Source: CAZDUS01 sp964508705 (lineage in GTDB: Bacteria > Verrucomicrobiota > Kiritimatiellia > CAIKKV01 > CAITUY01). Taken from it: 64,000 bases of DNA. Of the stretch, positions 8,851-17,080 are shown piece after piece. Positions within the stretch are counted from its first letter, which is position 1; each line of letters begins with the position of its first letter. Where the stretch lies: assembly GCA_964508705.1 (NCBI GenBank), contig CAZDUS010000006.1, forward strand, positions 1 through 64,000. Reading direction: 5' to 3'. A model generated the notes under the pieces. The model saw only the letters and a list, made by a program, of their open reading frames with translations, made no database searches and was not told where the DNA came from. The position numbers and the translations under genes were made by a program.

Positions 8851-8999
8851 CTATTACCCACAACTTCAGAATGATTTCCCATCGGAGGGGCGCTATGCGC
8901 CGCGACCGTCCATTTCAAGACCCAACAGAGTCTGTCGCGGCACATCGTGCCCCTCCCACAATAAGAAAATTAATCCACATCAGTACTTGTGGGTAATAG
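8851..8999. repeat. 149-bp MITE-like element with 13-bp terminal inverted repeats
   Basis: CTATTACCCACAA (8851-8863) is the exact reverse complement of TTGTGGGTAATAG (8987-8999). Inside, 8884-8906 (GGAGGGGCGCTATGCGCCGC plus 3 bases) pairs with 8934-8956 at 19 of 23 positions, giving a second large stem. No coding capacity. Confidence 0.7.
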
Positions 9000-9081
9000 T
9001 AAGGACTCGTCAGAGGTCGGGACGGGTGGTGAATCCTGATTTACATCGCTACAGGCCGGATGGTGGAACCATCGAACCCTT

Positions 9082-9390
9082 TCAAGATTTCCTGAACAGG
9101 ACACCCAAATCCGCAATTGCTTTTCTGCCTTTTGAATACCGAATCCGTTGCGGCAATGCCTCTTCTTCCAATGCCATCCCGACCTGATCACGCGAAGCCT
9201 CTGCAACCTCACCCAACCGGTCCAGCATACCGAGTACAAACAATACTGTGGCATAAATGCCCATGGCGACACCCGGCTCCCCTTTTTCCAGTTTATGCAA
9301 GGTAGCTCGCGTCACCGATGCACGCTCCGCCATAATCCGCACTTGGATACGGCGCCTTCGCCGGGCGTTTCGGATATCCGCATTAAAGAT
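9082..9390 (-). pseudogene. Remnant of a HipB-like XRE-family antitoxin/regulator
   Basis: The frame reads NADIRNARRRRRIQ, then MAERASVTRATLHKLEKG, then GIYATVLFVLGMLDRLGEVAE, the core of the HipB-like helix-turn-helix family often paired with HipA. The usual 15-20 N-terminal residues are missing: a stop lies just upstream (9391-9393) and the nearest ATG (9383) is one base out of frame. A GTG at 9342 could still start an 86-residue product lacking helix 1. No hipA is nearby. The C-terminal tail GRKAIADLGVLFRKS is repeat-derived, because the same sequence occurs in the dispersed repeats at 7120 and 9866. The 3' flank 9027-9081 is also shared with 9791 onward. Confidence 0.7.
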
Positions 9391-9403
9391 TCACCACCCG
9401 CTT

Positions 9404-9765
9404 CGCTCGAGGCACCGAAGCACCGAGAAGATAATGTTTCTCGTATTTCCCGGAAGCGGAGTAACGCTCCCGGAAAATACGAGAAACCCCTCTTGAAGAA
9501 AGATAAAGAGGGGGAGGAGCTGTGTACTATAGAACCATTCGCTTGATGCCGGTTTTTTTAAATGGGACTCATTGAAATTGATTAATAGTCCGGGGTTGCA
9601 CTTCATTAACCTCATGAAGGAGAACAATTGGACCGAGCCTTCTCCTCCCCCCTGGCTGTTTCCCTCTCCAAGAAACCGTGGCGTTTATTTTGGTCCCGTG
9701 TACTCGCGGGATCAAAATAAACGCCACATTTGCGTTATCTTCTCGGTGACTCGGTGTCTCGAGCT
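9404..9765. repeat. 362-bp inverted-repeat element with two nested hairpins
   Basis: Left end 9404-9434 (CGCTCGAGGCACCGAAGCAC...) matches the reverse complement of 9735-9765 at 27 of 31 positions. Nested inside are a 23-bp hairpin (9436-9458 with 9465-9487, two mismatches, GTTTCTCGTATTT...) and a 21-bp hairpin (9678-9698 with 9707-9727, one mismatch, GTGGCGTTTATTTTG...). There is no transposase, so it is either non-autonomous or a composite of small palindromes. Confidence 0.75.
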
Positions 9766-9790
9766 TGCCCGCTTTTGTCAAAGTGGGCAA

Positions 9791-9931
9791 GCGGGTGGTG
9801 GTAAATTCTGATTGTTACTGCAGGCCGGCTGATGGAGTCATCAACCCATTTTCCGAGTTCAGAAGCGGGACACCCAAATCTGGAATCGCTTATCTGCAAA
9901 TCAATGACTTACAACTGATCTTCTCCCAAAC
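9791..9931 (-). repeat. Dispersed repeat, copy 2 (inverted relative to 7120)
   Basis: GCGGGTGGTGG... through CTGCAGGCCGGCTGATGGAG matches the 3' flank of the HipB-like remnant (9027 onward, CTACAGGCCGGATGGTGGA). The part to 9931 is the inverse of 7120-7197. It ends 14 bases before the yicC stop. Confidence 0.75.
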
Positions 9932-9944
9932 TCGGAACTCAAGT

Positions 9945-10829
9945 CTACTCCACATTCTGAACCTGCTCCCGCACACGTTCCAACTCAGTCTTGAACCGGA
10001 TCACCACCTTCGTAATCCGCACCTCATTGGCCTTGGACCCGATCGTGTTAATCTCACGGAACATCTCCTGCGCCAGGAAATCAAGCGTCCGCCCCACCGG
10101 CTCCACCGACGTCAACAACGTCGCCCCCTGCTTCAAATGACTCTCAAGCCGCGTGATTTCCTCGGTAATGTCACTCCGGTCCGCGAACAACGCCAATTCC
10201 TTCATCAACTGAGGATCGTTGGCCTGCAGTTTAATCCCGGCTTCGAGCAATCGCTTGTCGAGCGCCAATCGATACCGCTTCGTCACACCGGGCGCTTCCT
10301 TTTTGATCTGCCCCAGCATGCCAGTCAGCTTGCCAAGCCGCCTCCTTAAGTCCGCCGCCAGAGCCCCCCCCTCCCGCGCCCTCATCGCCGTCAATTGATC
10401 CAAAGCCTGGACCAACGCCTTCTGCAGTACCGGCCACACTGTATCCACGTCCTGATCAGCCCCGTGATAACTCACAACCTCGGGAAAATTTAATAACACT
10501 CCGGCCTTCAGGTCATCGGGCAATCCCAATGTCTTTGCCATCTTGCGTAGCTCGTTCACATAGGCGGACGCCAGATCGCCATCCACACTCAGGCTCCGTT
10601 TCCGTAATCCTGCCGAAACAGTTACGGAAACACTGCCGGAAACCTGCCCGCGGGAAAGCCGCTTTTGAACCTGTTCCACCACCCGCGATTCCACCGCCAT
10701 CAGTGTGCGCGGCAAATTCAAGCGAACCTCAAGTTGCTTGCGGTTAACCGCGTTAAGTTCCACTTCCACCCGGATGCCCCCACCCGCCGCCTGCCCGCGC
10801 CCATAACCCGTCATGCTTCGCAAGGACAT
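9945..10829 (-). CDS. yicC: YicC-family endoribonuclease/stress protein
   Basis: 294 residues. The N-terminus MSLRSMTGYGRG and the C-terminus (IGSKANEVRITKVVIRFK, then ERVREQVQN) are the two hallmark conserved ends of the YicC family; E. coli YicC is an endoribonuclease acting on small RNAs. The start has AGGAG 8 bases upstream. It sits between prfB and the repeat island, in a block where family members are usually followed by gmk. Confidence 0.93.
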   Translation of the reverse strand: MSLRSMTGYGRGQAAGGGIRVEVELNAVNRKQLEVRLNLPRTLMAVESRVVEQVQKRLSRGQVSGSVSVTVSAGLRKRSLSVDGDLASAYVNELRKMAKTLGLPDDLKAGVLLNFPEVVSYHGADQDVDTVWPVLQKALVQALDQLTAMRAREGGALAADLRRRLGKLTGMLGQIKKEAPGVTKRYRLALDKRLLEAGIKLQANDPQLMKELALFADRSDITEEITRLESHLKQGATLLTSVEPVGRTLDFLAQEMFREINTIGSKANEVRITKVVIRFKTELERVREQVQNVE

Positions 10830-10844
10830 AGCTATTCTCCTCTC

Positions 10845-10870
10845 GTAGGGGCGCTGCTTGTCGGCGCCCT
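10845..10870. repeat. Palindromic repeat, GTAGGGGCG hairpin between prfB and yicC
   Basis: GTAGGGGCGCTGCTTGTCGG then CGCCC. The stem GGGCGC (10849-10854) pairs with GCGCCC (10864-10869). No T-tract on either strand. Confidence 0.65.
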
Positions 10871-10874
10871 CGGG

Positions 10875-12003
10875 TTACACAACCTTATCCTGTTTCGCCT
10901 TCTCCGCCTTTAGATACGCATCAATAAACATATCCAGGTCGCCATCCAAAACATTCTCCACCTGACTCGTCTCCGCTTCCGTACGGTGATCCTTGACCAT
11001 GGTATAAGGCTGTAACACATACGAGCGAATCTGACTTCCCCAGGCAATCTCACCCTTCTTGCCGTAAAACCGCTCCATCTCCTTGCGTTGCTTATCCAAC
11101 TCCAGCTCATAGAGCCGCGCCTTCATCATCTTCATGGCCCGGTTGCGATTGGCATGTTGTGACCGCTCCGCCTGACAGCTCACCACAATCCCGGTCGCCA
11201 AATGCGTCAGCCGGATGGCTGAATCGGTCTTGTTCACATGCTGTCCGCCAGACCCGCTGGCGCGGAAGGTGTCCACACGCAGATCGCTTTCGGCGAGCTC
11301 GATTTCAATGTCGTCATCAACCTCGGCCACCACATCGAGCGATACAAACGACGTATGACGCCTCTTATTGGAATCAAAGGGACTGATTCGAACCAGCCGA
11401 TGTGTCCCGCGCTCACATTTCATCAAGCCGTAGGCATAGGCGCCCTTCACGGCAAAGGTCGCATTCTTGATTCCCGCCTCATCACCCGGCTGGATATCAA
11501 GCACTTCCACCTCGAACCCCTTGATGGAACAATACCGCTGGAACATTCTGAACAACATCCCCGCCCAGTCGCAAGACTCTGTTCCACCCGCGCCGGCGTG
11601 CAAGGACAAATAAGCATTGTTCTTGTCCAGCTTGCCGTTGAGGAGCGATTGCATCTCAAGTTGCCGGAAATCCCCCTCGGCCCGGTCGAGATCCCTGGTT
11701 GCATCAGTCAGGGCATGCGCCTGCCCCGCCGCGTCGGATTCGGATTCCGCCAGTTCAACCATAAGCCCGGCATCCTCCAGCAACCTCTCGATTTCGTTAA
11801 ACGGACCCAGCACCGCCTTAAGCTCGTTCACCCGGCCCAACAAACCTTTCGCCTTGTTCTGGTCATCCCAGAAACCCGGGGCGGCGGATTGCGCCTCCAA
11901 CTCTTTAACCATGGCCGATTTTCCAGCCACGTCAAAGATAACCTCGCATTTCTTCGGTCTTTTTTCGCATCTCGCTGATGCGTCCGCGTACTTCGTCAAT
12001 CAT
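10875..12003 (-). CDS. prfB: Peptide chain release factor 2, with programmed +1 frameshift
   Basis: Recognises UGA and UAA stop codons on the ribosome. It is encoded in two frames: ATG at 12003 gives 23 residues ending MRGYL, then TGA (11934-11932); the main frame resumes at GAC (11933) as DVAGKSAMVKEL, for 375 residues in all. The stop-codon recognition tripeptide SPF (RISPFDS) and the GGQ peptidyl-hydrolase motif (GSGGQHVNK) are both present. Shine-Dalgarno candidates AGGAG and AAGGA lie just before the ATG, which overlaps the lnt stop (ATGA). A start inside the main frame at 11999 is open but has no site and would lose the family's N-terminus. Confidence 0.96.
11929..11946 (-). promoter_or_regulatory. 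prfB programmed +1 frameshift site
   Basis: Read on the minus strand: CGAGGTTATCTTTGACGT. It has the classic slippery CTT followed by in-frame TGA and C, with an internal AGGT-type Shine-Dalgarno element 5' of it. Low RF2 lets the ribosome shift at CUU-UGA, the well-known autoregulation of prfB. Confidence 0.93.
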
Positions 12004-13784
12004 GATTCCTTTTCTCCTCTGCAAATTGGCGCGCTCATCTTCCGTCTTGCCGCCACAAACGCAAGTACAAAACAGATACCACCCGCGATCGCGCAGGGAA
12101 TAGCCAGCATCCAATCCCCATAGCGCATGTACAAAGTGCCCTCCCCCGCGCTGGGCAATGCACACACCAACCACTGACACACCTGCGACTTCGGTGTCTC
12201 CCTGCGGCTATTCCCCGTCTCGCCATCAATGCGTCCCGACGGCTGGATGAGACACGTGATTCCCGTGTTCGCCACACGAATCACCGGCAGGCGGGTTTCC
12301 ACCGCACGAAACACGCAATGACTCAAATGCTGAACCGGACCGGCGGATCCATCAAACCAGGCATCGTTGGTCTGGTTAACCAGCATGGCCGCGCCGGCCA
12401 GCGCCGCTTTCCGCGCCAGTTGGCTCATGATGTCCTCGAAGCAAATCAAGACTGAGAACAACGTGGCGGGCTCCCCTGCCCGCAGGATCGTCGCCTCTTT
12501 GCCCGCCGTGCAATTCCAGCCCATCGGCGCCAGTTTCGCGAGAAACGGCATAACCCCGCTGAGCGGAATGTATTCCCCGAACGGAACCAGATGTTGCTTG
12601 TCATATCGCCCGATAAACTTGCCCGTGCCATCAATCAGCAAACTGCTGTTGAAACATTCCATGGACTGCTCGTCTCCCGCCAGCACCATGGAGCCCACGA
12701 GTAGCGGCACTCCGTTCCTCGTCAGGTCCTTGACCAGATCCTGCGATTCCCCTTCCGTATTCACCGGATATGGCGTTGAAGTCTCCGGCCAGATAACCAG
12801 ATCCGGCTTCGGGTCCAAATCAAACGCATCCTCCGTCAATCGCCTGAGCGTCGCGTGATTATCATCCACCACCGTCTGATCCCACTTCAACGTCTGCGGG
12901 ATCCCCGGCTGAACCGCCGCCACCGACAAAGTCGCAAATGTCGGTGTGTTCTCACGGACCATTCCGATTCCTGACCGGAAAACCAGTGCTGTGACCGCCA
13001 ACCCGATGAACAGCTCAATGTGCGGACGATAAACGCGGGACGCCCGCCCGGGCAGATAACGGAGAATTGTCATCGCCGCGCCGGCGTTGACCAGCAGAAT
13101 GAGCGCCGAGACACCCGCCACACCGGTCCATTCCGCACTCTGGATCAGGACGATATTCCTAAACTGCGAGACCCCCAACGTGTTCCAGGGAAACCCGCCC
13201 AGAATCACGCCTCGTCCATATTCAAAGGCGACCCCGATCACGGCGATCATCGGCGTCAACAACAAGGTCTTCCAGGCTTTTTCCGTGCCCAACGTCGCGG
13301 CGGCCCAGGAAACCGTCATGGCAAACCCGCCCATGAATAACGCGCAGTATGCCGCCAGCCCGAGGTAACCAGCCAGGATCAAGACCGCTGGCGCGGGTGA
13401 TGTCTTGAACAATGTCAACAACCACGCCAGCGATATAAGCCAGAACACCGCGCCTGCCAGATAGCCTGTCCGGAACGCCTGCCGCAAAAGCTCGCTCATC
13501 CCACCGGACGTCGCAGAGAGCGTCCCTCCATCTGGCATCGTCCTGTTTTCCGGATTTTTTGAGGGTCCCGCCCCGTCAGGACCGGATTGTGAGATAACGA
13601 CTCCTCCCCGCCACGTTTCCGCGCGGCGGAGCAACACCAGCAATAAAGGAACCAGCGCTCCCCAGGCAGTCTGCCAGTCCTCAAATGGCGGGTACGCCAC
13701 CGCCAGCAACAATCCGGTGGCCACCGCACCGGCATGCCCCCACGTCATGAACCGGCGCAAGTCTCCTGCACCGACTCTGATCAT
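12000..13784 (-). CDS. lnt: Apolipoprotein N-acyltransferase
   Basis: An inner-membrane enzyme that N-acylates the N-terminal Cys of lipoproteins. From ATG 13784 (594 residues): N-terminal transmembrane helices, then a nitrilase-like domain with the catalytic triad Glu in VIWPETSTPYP, Lys in GRYDKQHLVPFGEY and Cys in VLICFEDI, and a final C-terminal helix. The chosen ATG overlaps the secA stop (ATGA), and the stop overlaps the prfB ATG the same way, so the three genes are translationally coupled. Residues about 61-95 are a low-complexity Gly/Pro/Asn-rich insertion not expected in this family, located between the first helices. It coincides with a palindromic repeat in the DNA. Confidence 0.93.
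   Translation of the reverse strand: MIRVGAGDLRRFMTWGHAGAVATGLLLAVAYPPFEDWQTAWGALVPLLLVLLRRAETWRGGVVISQSGPDGAGPSKNPENRTMPDGGTLSATSGGMSELLRQAFRTGYLAGAVFWLISLAWLLTLFKTSPAPAVLILAGYLGLAAYCALFMGGFAMTVSWAAATLGTEKAWKTLLLTPMIAVIGVAFEYGRGVILGGFPWNTLGVSQFRNIVLIQSAEWTGVAGVSALILLVNAGAAMTILRYLPGRASRVYRPHIELFIGLAVTALVFRSGIGMVRENTPTFATLSVAAVQPGIPQTLKWDQTVVDDNHATLRRLTEDAFDLDPKPDLVIWPETSTPYPVNTEGESQDLVKDLTRNGVPLLVGSMVLAGDEQSMECFNSSLLIDGTGKFIGRYDKQHLVPFGEYIPLSGVMPFLAKLAPMGWNCTAGKEATILRAGEPATLFSVLICFEDIMSQLARKAALAGAAMLVNQTNDAWFDGSAGPVQHLSHCVFRAVETRLPVIRVANTGITCLIQPSGRIDGETGNSRRETPKSQVCQWLVCALPSAGEGTLYMRYGDWMLAIPCAIAGGICFVLAFVAARRKMSAPICRGEKES
13499..13604 (-). repeat. In-frame palindromic repeat insertion inside lnt
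   Basis: On the minus strand this encodes residues about 61-95 of Lnt, including SGPDGAGPSKNPENRTMPDG and GTLSATSGG. The DNA holds GATGGAGGGACGCTCTCTGC followed by GACGTCC, a GGACG/CGTCC-edged palindrome similar to the intergenic repeats. The length keeps the lnt frame open. Confidence 0.6.
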
Positions 13785-16700
13785 GCCAACGCCACTCCGC
13801 AACACTTCTTGAACTTCTTCCCACTGCCGCACGGACAAGCCTCATTGCGCCCGACCTTTTCCACCACCTGCCTCGGGGCGGGCTTCGATGCCGCCTTGAT
13901 GGCCGCCTGCATCACTTCCTCACCACCCCGGATCGTCGGCTTGGCCGGCTCGGCTCCGCTCACAGCTCCATGCCCCAGGACTGAAACCTCGTCATGAATA
14001 GCCTGACTCGGCAACTGCCTCATGAATCGCTCAAATGACAGCACCTGTCCCGATGCGCGGAACACCTTGGAGCAGATATCCTCGCGAATATCACCCATCA
14101 ACGTCGCGAACATGTCAAAAGCCTCGCGCTTGTACTCCACCAGCGGATCGCGTTGCCCGTAAGCCCGCAGGCCAACGCCCTCACGCAACGCATCCATGCT
14201 ACGCAGGTAATCCTGCCAATGCTGGTCAATCACCTGCAACATCACATGCCGTTCCACGGCCATCACCACATCCGACTCAATGCCGGCATTTTTCAACTCA
14301 TAGGCTTCCTTGACCTTGCCAAACAGCAACTCCGTCACCTTGCTGGTATCCTCTTTGTCCACCACCAACTCGTTCCGCTTCACGGACACCGGGAAGGTAC
14401 TGTGGATCCAGACTAGAAATGCCTCCACGGACTCTTCCTTGACTGTGCCCGTCAACAGGTCATCCACCCGCCCTGCAATCACGTCATAGATAACATCATA
14501 CAGCGTTTCCCGGATCTCCTTGCTCCCGACAATCCCGCCACGGAAGGAATAGATGATCGACCTCTGCTTGTTCATGACGTCGTCGTATTCCAGCGTCCGC
14601 TTACGGATGGAGAAATTCTGTTGCTCCACGCGCCGCTGAGCGGTCTCAATGGAGCGATTGAGCAAAGGATGCTCAAGCATCTCGCCTTCCTGCATCCCGA
14701 ACTTCTCCATGAACCCGGCAATCCGGTCCGATCCGAACAACCGCATCAAGTCATCTTCCAGCGACACAAAGAATTGCGACATCCCCGGATCGCCCTGCCG
14801 GGCACAGCGGCCGCGCAACTGCCGGTCAATGCGGCGGGACTCATGCCGTTCGGAGCCGATCACATAAAGCCCGCACGGCTTTTCCTTTAATTGTTTCCCC
14901 AGCGTCTCTTCGCCCAGCTTGTCGCTCAACGCCACCTGCGACATGATCACGTCGCGGGGCACCCACACCACGCCTTCGCCCAGTTTGATATCGGTTCCAC
15001 GGCCCGCCATGTTCGTGGCAATGGTCACAGCCCCTTTCTGTCCCGCACGCACCACAATATCCGCTTCACGCTCATGATTCTTGGCATTCAACACGCTGTG
15101 CGGAATCTTCGACCGCGACAACATCCGGCTCAGGAGTTCGGAGGTCTCCACCGAAATCGTACCGACCAGCACCGGTTGCCCGCGCTGGTGACACTCGCTG
15201 ATCTCATCGACAATAGCTTTGAACTTCTCCCTCTGCGTCTTGAACACCACATCATTGTTATCGCACCGCCGCACAGGCCGGTTCGTCGGAATCACCACAA
15301 CGTCGAGCTTGTATATCTGATGGAATTCATCTGCTTCCGTTTCCGCCGTACCCGTCATGCCGGCCAGCTTGTCATACATACGGAAGTAGTTCTGGATGGT
15401 GATTGTCGCCAGCGTCTGGGTCTCACGCTCAATACGAACCCCCTCCTTCGCTTCCACGGCCTGATGCAACCCGTCGCTCCAGCGGCGCCCGGGCAATATG
15501 CGACCGGTGAACTCATCAACAATCAGCACCTGGTTATCCTGCACCACATACTGGTCGTTCTTTTCATACAGGCAATAGGCGCGAATAAGCTGATCCACGT
15601 TGTGAATGCGCTCACTACGCAAGGCAAAGCTCTCCTGGATCTGCTGCCGACGCTTCGCGCGGTCCTGCTCCGACAAGGAGTTGTCGCCATCCACTTCCGA
15701 CATCGCTGAAACTAGGTCCGGCAGGACATACGCCTCGGGATCTGCGGGGCTCATCTCCTCGCATCCCTTGTCCGTCAGTGTGGCGTCATGCCCTTTCTCA
15801 TCGATGGTAAAGAGCAGTTCCTCACGCAGGACGCGAGCCTCCTGCTTGTACATATCGGTGAGCATCATGCCTTCGACCTTCTCAAGAAGACGTCGCACGG
15901 ACGGTTCCTCAAGCAGGTGCCGGAGTTGCTTGTGTTTCGGCATGCCGTGATTGACCTGATACAGGCGGCGCATCGCCTCGTCGTCGTTCTTCTCCTCAAT
16001 TGCCTTACGCGCGTCCATAATCAGGCGATTGCAGAGTTCCGCCTGCCGCCTCACCAGTCGCTCCACCCTGGGCTTCAGCTCAAAGAATTGATGCGTCGAA
16101 ACCGGAGCCGGACCGGAAATAATCAACGGCGTCCGCGCCTCATCGATAAGGATGCTGTCAATTTCGTCGATGATCGCATAAGCGTGCCCGCCCTGGACCT
16201 GTTCCTCGGGCCGCCACGCCATGCCATTGTCGCGCAGATAATCGAAGCCGAATTCACTGTTGGTTCCATAGGTGATATCCTTGGAATATTCCGCGCGCCT
16301 CTGCTCGGGATTCATCGTGTTCTGAATGCAACCGACCGTCAGCCCGAGATACTGGTACACCAGCCCCATCCACTGCGAATCGCGCCGCGCCAGATAGTCA
16401 TTCACCGTGACCAGCCGCACATTCCGACCGGCCAGGGCGTTAAGATACAGCGGCATCGTCGCCACCAGCGTCTTGCCTTCGCCCGTCGCCATTTCAGCGA
16501 TCTTGCCCTGATGCAGGGCGATGCCGCCCATTAACTGCGTGTCAAAGGGCACCATATCCCAGGTTAATTCATGGTCGCACACCGTGAACCGCGTCCCGCA
16601 CAACCGGCGACAGGCATTCTTCACCGTCGCAAACGCCTCGCACAGCAAATCATCCACCGTGGCGCCTTTGGCCAGCCGTTCCTTGAACTCCACCGTCTTG

Positions 16701-16831
16701 GCCTTCAACTGCTCGTCCGTCAGCGCCTGATACTCCAACTCCAAGGCGTTGATCTTCTCCACCATCGGGCGAAGCTTCCGCACATCACGCTGTGTCTTGG
16801 TCCCGACAATTTTCTTCAATAACCACTGCAT
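13781..16831 (-). CDS. secA: Preprotein translocase ATPase SecA
   Basis: The motor of Sec-dependent export at the inner membrane. 1016 residues from MQWLLKKIVG (ATG 16831, preceded by GGGTGG), rather than the upstream in-frame ATG at 16864. Walker A MATGEGKTLVATMP, DEIDSILIDEARTPLI (Walker B/DEAD-like), the helicase motif VGTISVETSE, TNMAGRGTDIKLG and GSERHESRRIDRQLRGR are present, as is the C-terminal zinc-binding RNEACPCGSGKKFKKCCG. It is about 115 residues longer than E. coli SecA, the extra being spread through the middle (about 280-430). First gene of the coupled secA-lnt-prfB block. Confidence 0.97.
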   Translation of the reverse strand: MQWLLKKIVGTKTQRDVRKLRPMVEKINALELEYQALTDEQLKAKTVEFKERLAKGATVDDLLCEAFATVKNACRRLCGTRFTVCDHELTWDMVPFDTQLMGGIALHQGKIAEMATGEGKTLVATMPLYLNALAGRNVRLVTVNDYLARRDSQWMGLVYQYLGLTVGCIQNTMNPEQRRAEYSKDITYGTNSEFGFDYLRDNGMAWRPEEQVQGGHAYAIIDEIDSILIDEARTPLIISGPAPVSTHQFFELKPRVERLVRRQAELCNRLIMDARKAIEEKNDDEAMRRLYQVNHGMPKHKQLRHLLEEPSVRRLLEKVEGMMLTDMYKQEARVLREELLFTIDEKGHDATLTDKGCEEMSPADPEAYVLPDLVSAMSEVDGDNSLSEQDRAKRRQQIQESFALRSERIHNVDQLIRAYCLYEKNDQYVVQDNQVLIVDEFTGRILPGRRWSDGLHQAVEAKEGVRIERETQTLATITIQNYFRMYDKLAGMTGTAETEADEFHQIYKLDVVVIPTNRPVRRCDNNDVVFKTQREKFKAIVDEISECHQRGQPVLVGTISVETSELLSRMLSRSKIPHSVLNAKNHEREADIVVRAGQKGAVTIATNMAGRGTDIKLGEGVVWVPRDVIMSQVALSDKLGEETLGKQLKEKPCGLYVIGSERHESRRIDRQLRGRCARQGDPGMSQFFVSLEDDLMRLFGSDRIAGFMEKFGMQEGEMLEHPLLNRSIETAQRRVEQQNFSIRKRTLEYDDVMNKQRSIIYSFRGGIVGSKEIRETLYDVIYDVIAGRVDDLLTGTVKEESVEAFLVWIHSTFPVSVKRNELVVDKEDTSKVTELLFGKVKEAYELKNAGIESDVVMAVERHVMLQVIDQHWQDYLRSMDALREGVGLRAYGQRDPLVEYKREAFDMFATLMGDIREDICSKVFRASGQVLSFERFMRQLPSQAIHDEVSVLGHGAVSGAEPAKPTIRGGEEVMQAAIKAASKPAPRQVVEKVGRNEACPCGSGKKFKKCCGVALA

Positions 16832-17080
16832 ACTACCACCCTTGCCACATAATTTTGGAAACATGCGATGCCTGCGACGATCAACGTATTACCCCGACAT
16901 CGCTTCCTGTTGTTCGACAAACGCCGCAATGTAGCCCCTTCACAGTAAACATACACGCTTTTTGTGCGATAAAACCACCCGCCAGAAGCTTCACCAGCCC
17001 CCAACCCTCGAGTCATCTTGCCAGTCATTTCACCGTGTGATACCGTCCCCCCGTTAAAAACAATCAATTCACGTGCCACC

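Larger units (their letters stand above)
8717..9944. other. Repeat island interrupting the yicC-gmk pair
   Basis: 1.2 kb made of a 149-bp inverted-repeat element (8851-8999), a decayed HipB-like antitoxin (9082-9390), a 362-bp inverted-repeat element with two nested long hairpins (9404-9765), and a dispersed repeat (9791-9931). No intact gene is evident. Confidence 0.75.

Noticed and set aside
11932..12180. A separate short gene before prfB
   Set aside because: From ATG 12003 it is the first 23 codons of prfB read in the pre-frameshift frame; upstream of that it is lnt sequence in another frame.
14891..15709. Long open frame opposite secA, and similar long frames opposite hypF, manC and the ABC permease
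   Set aside because: High GC codon bias of the real genes leaves the opposite strand open. These frames show no family motifs or start sites.
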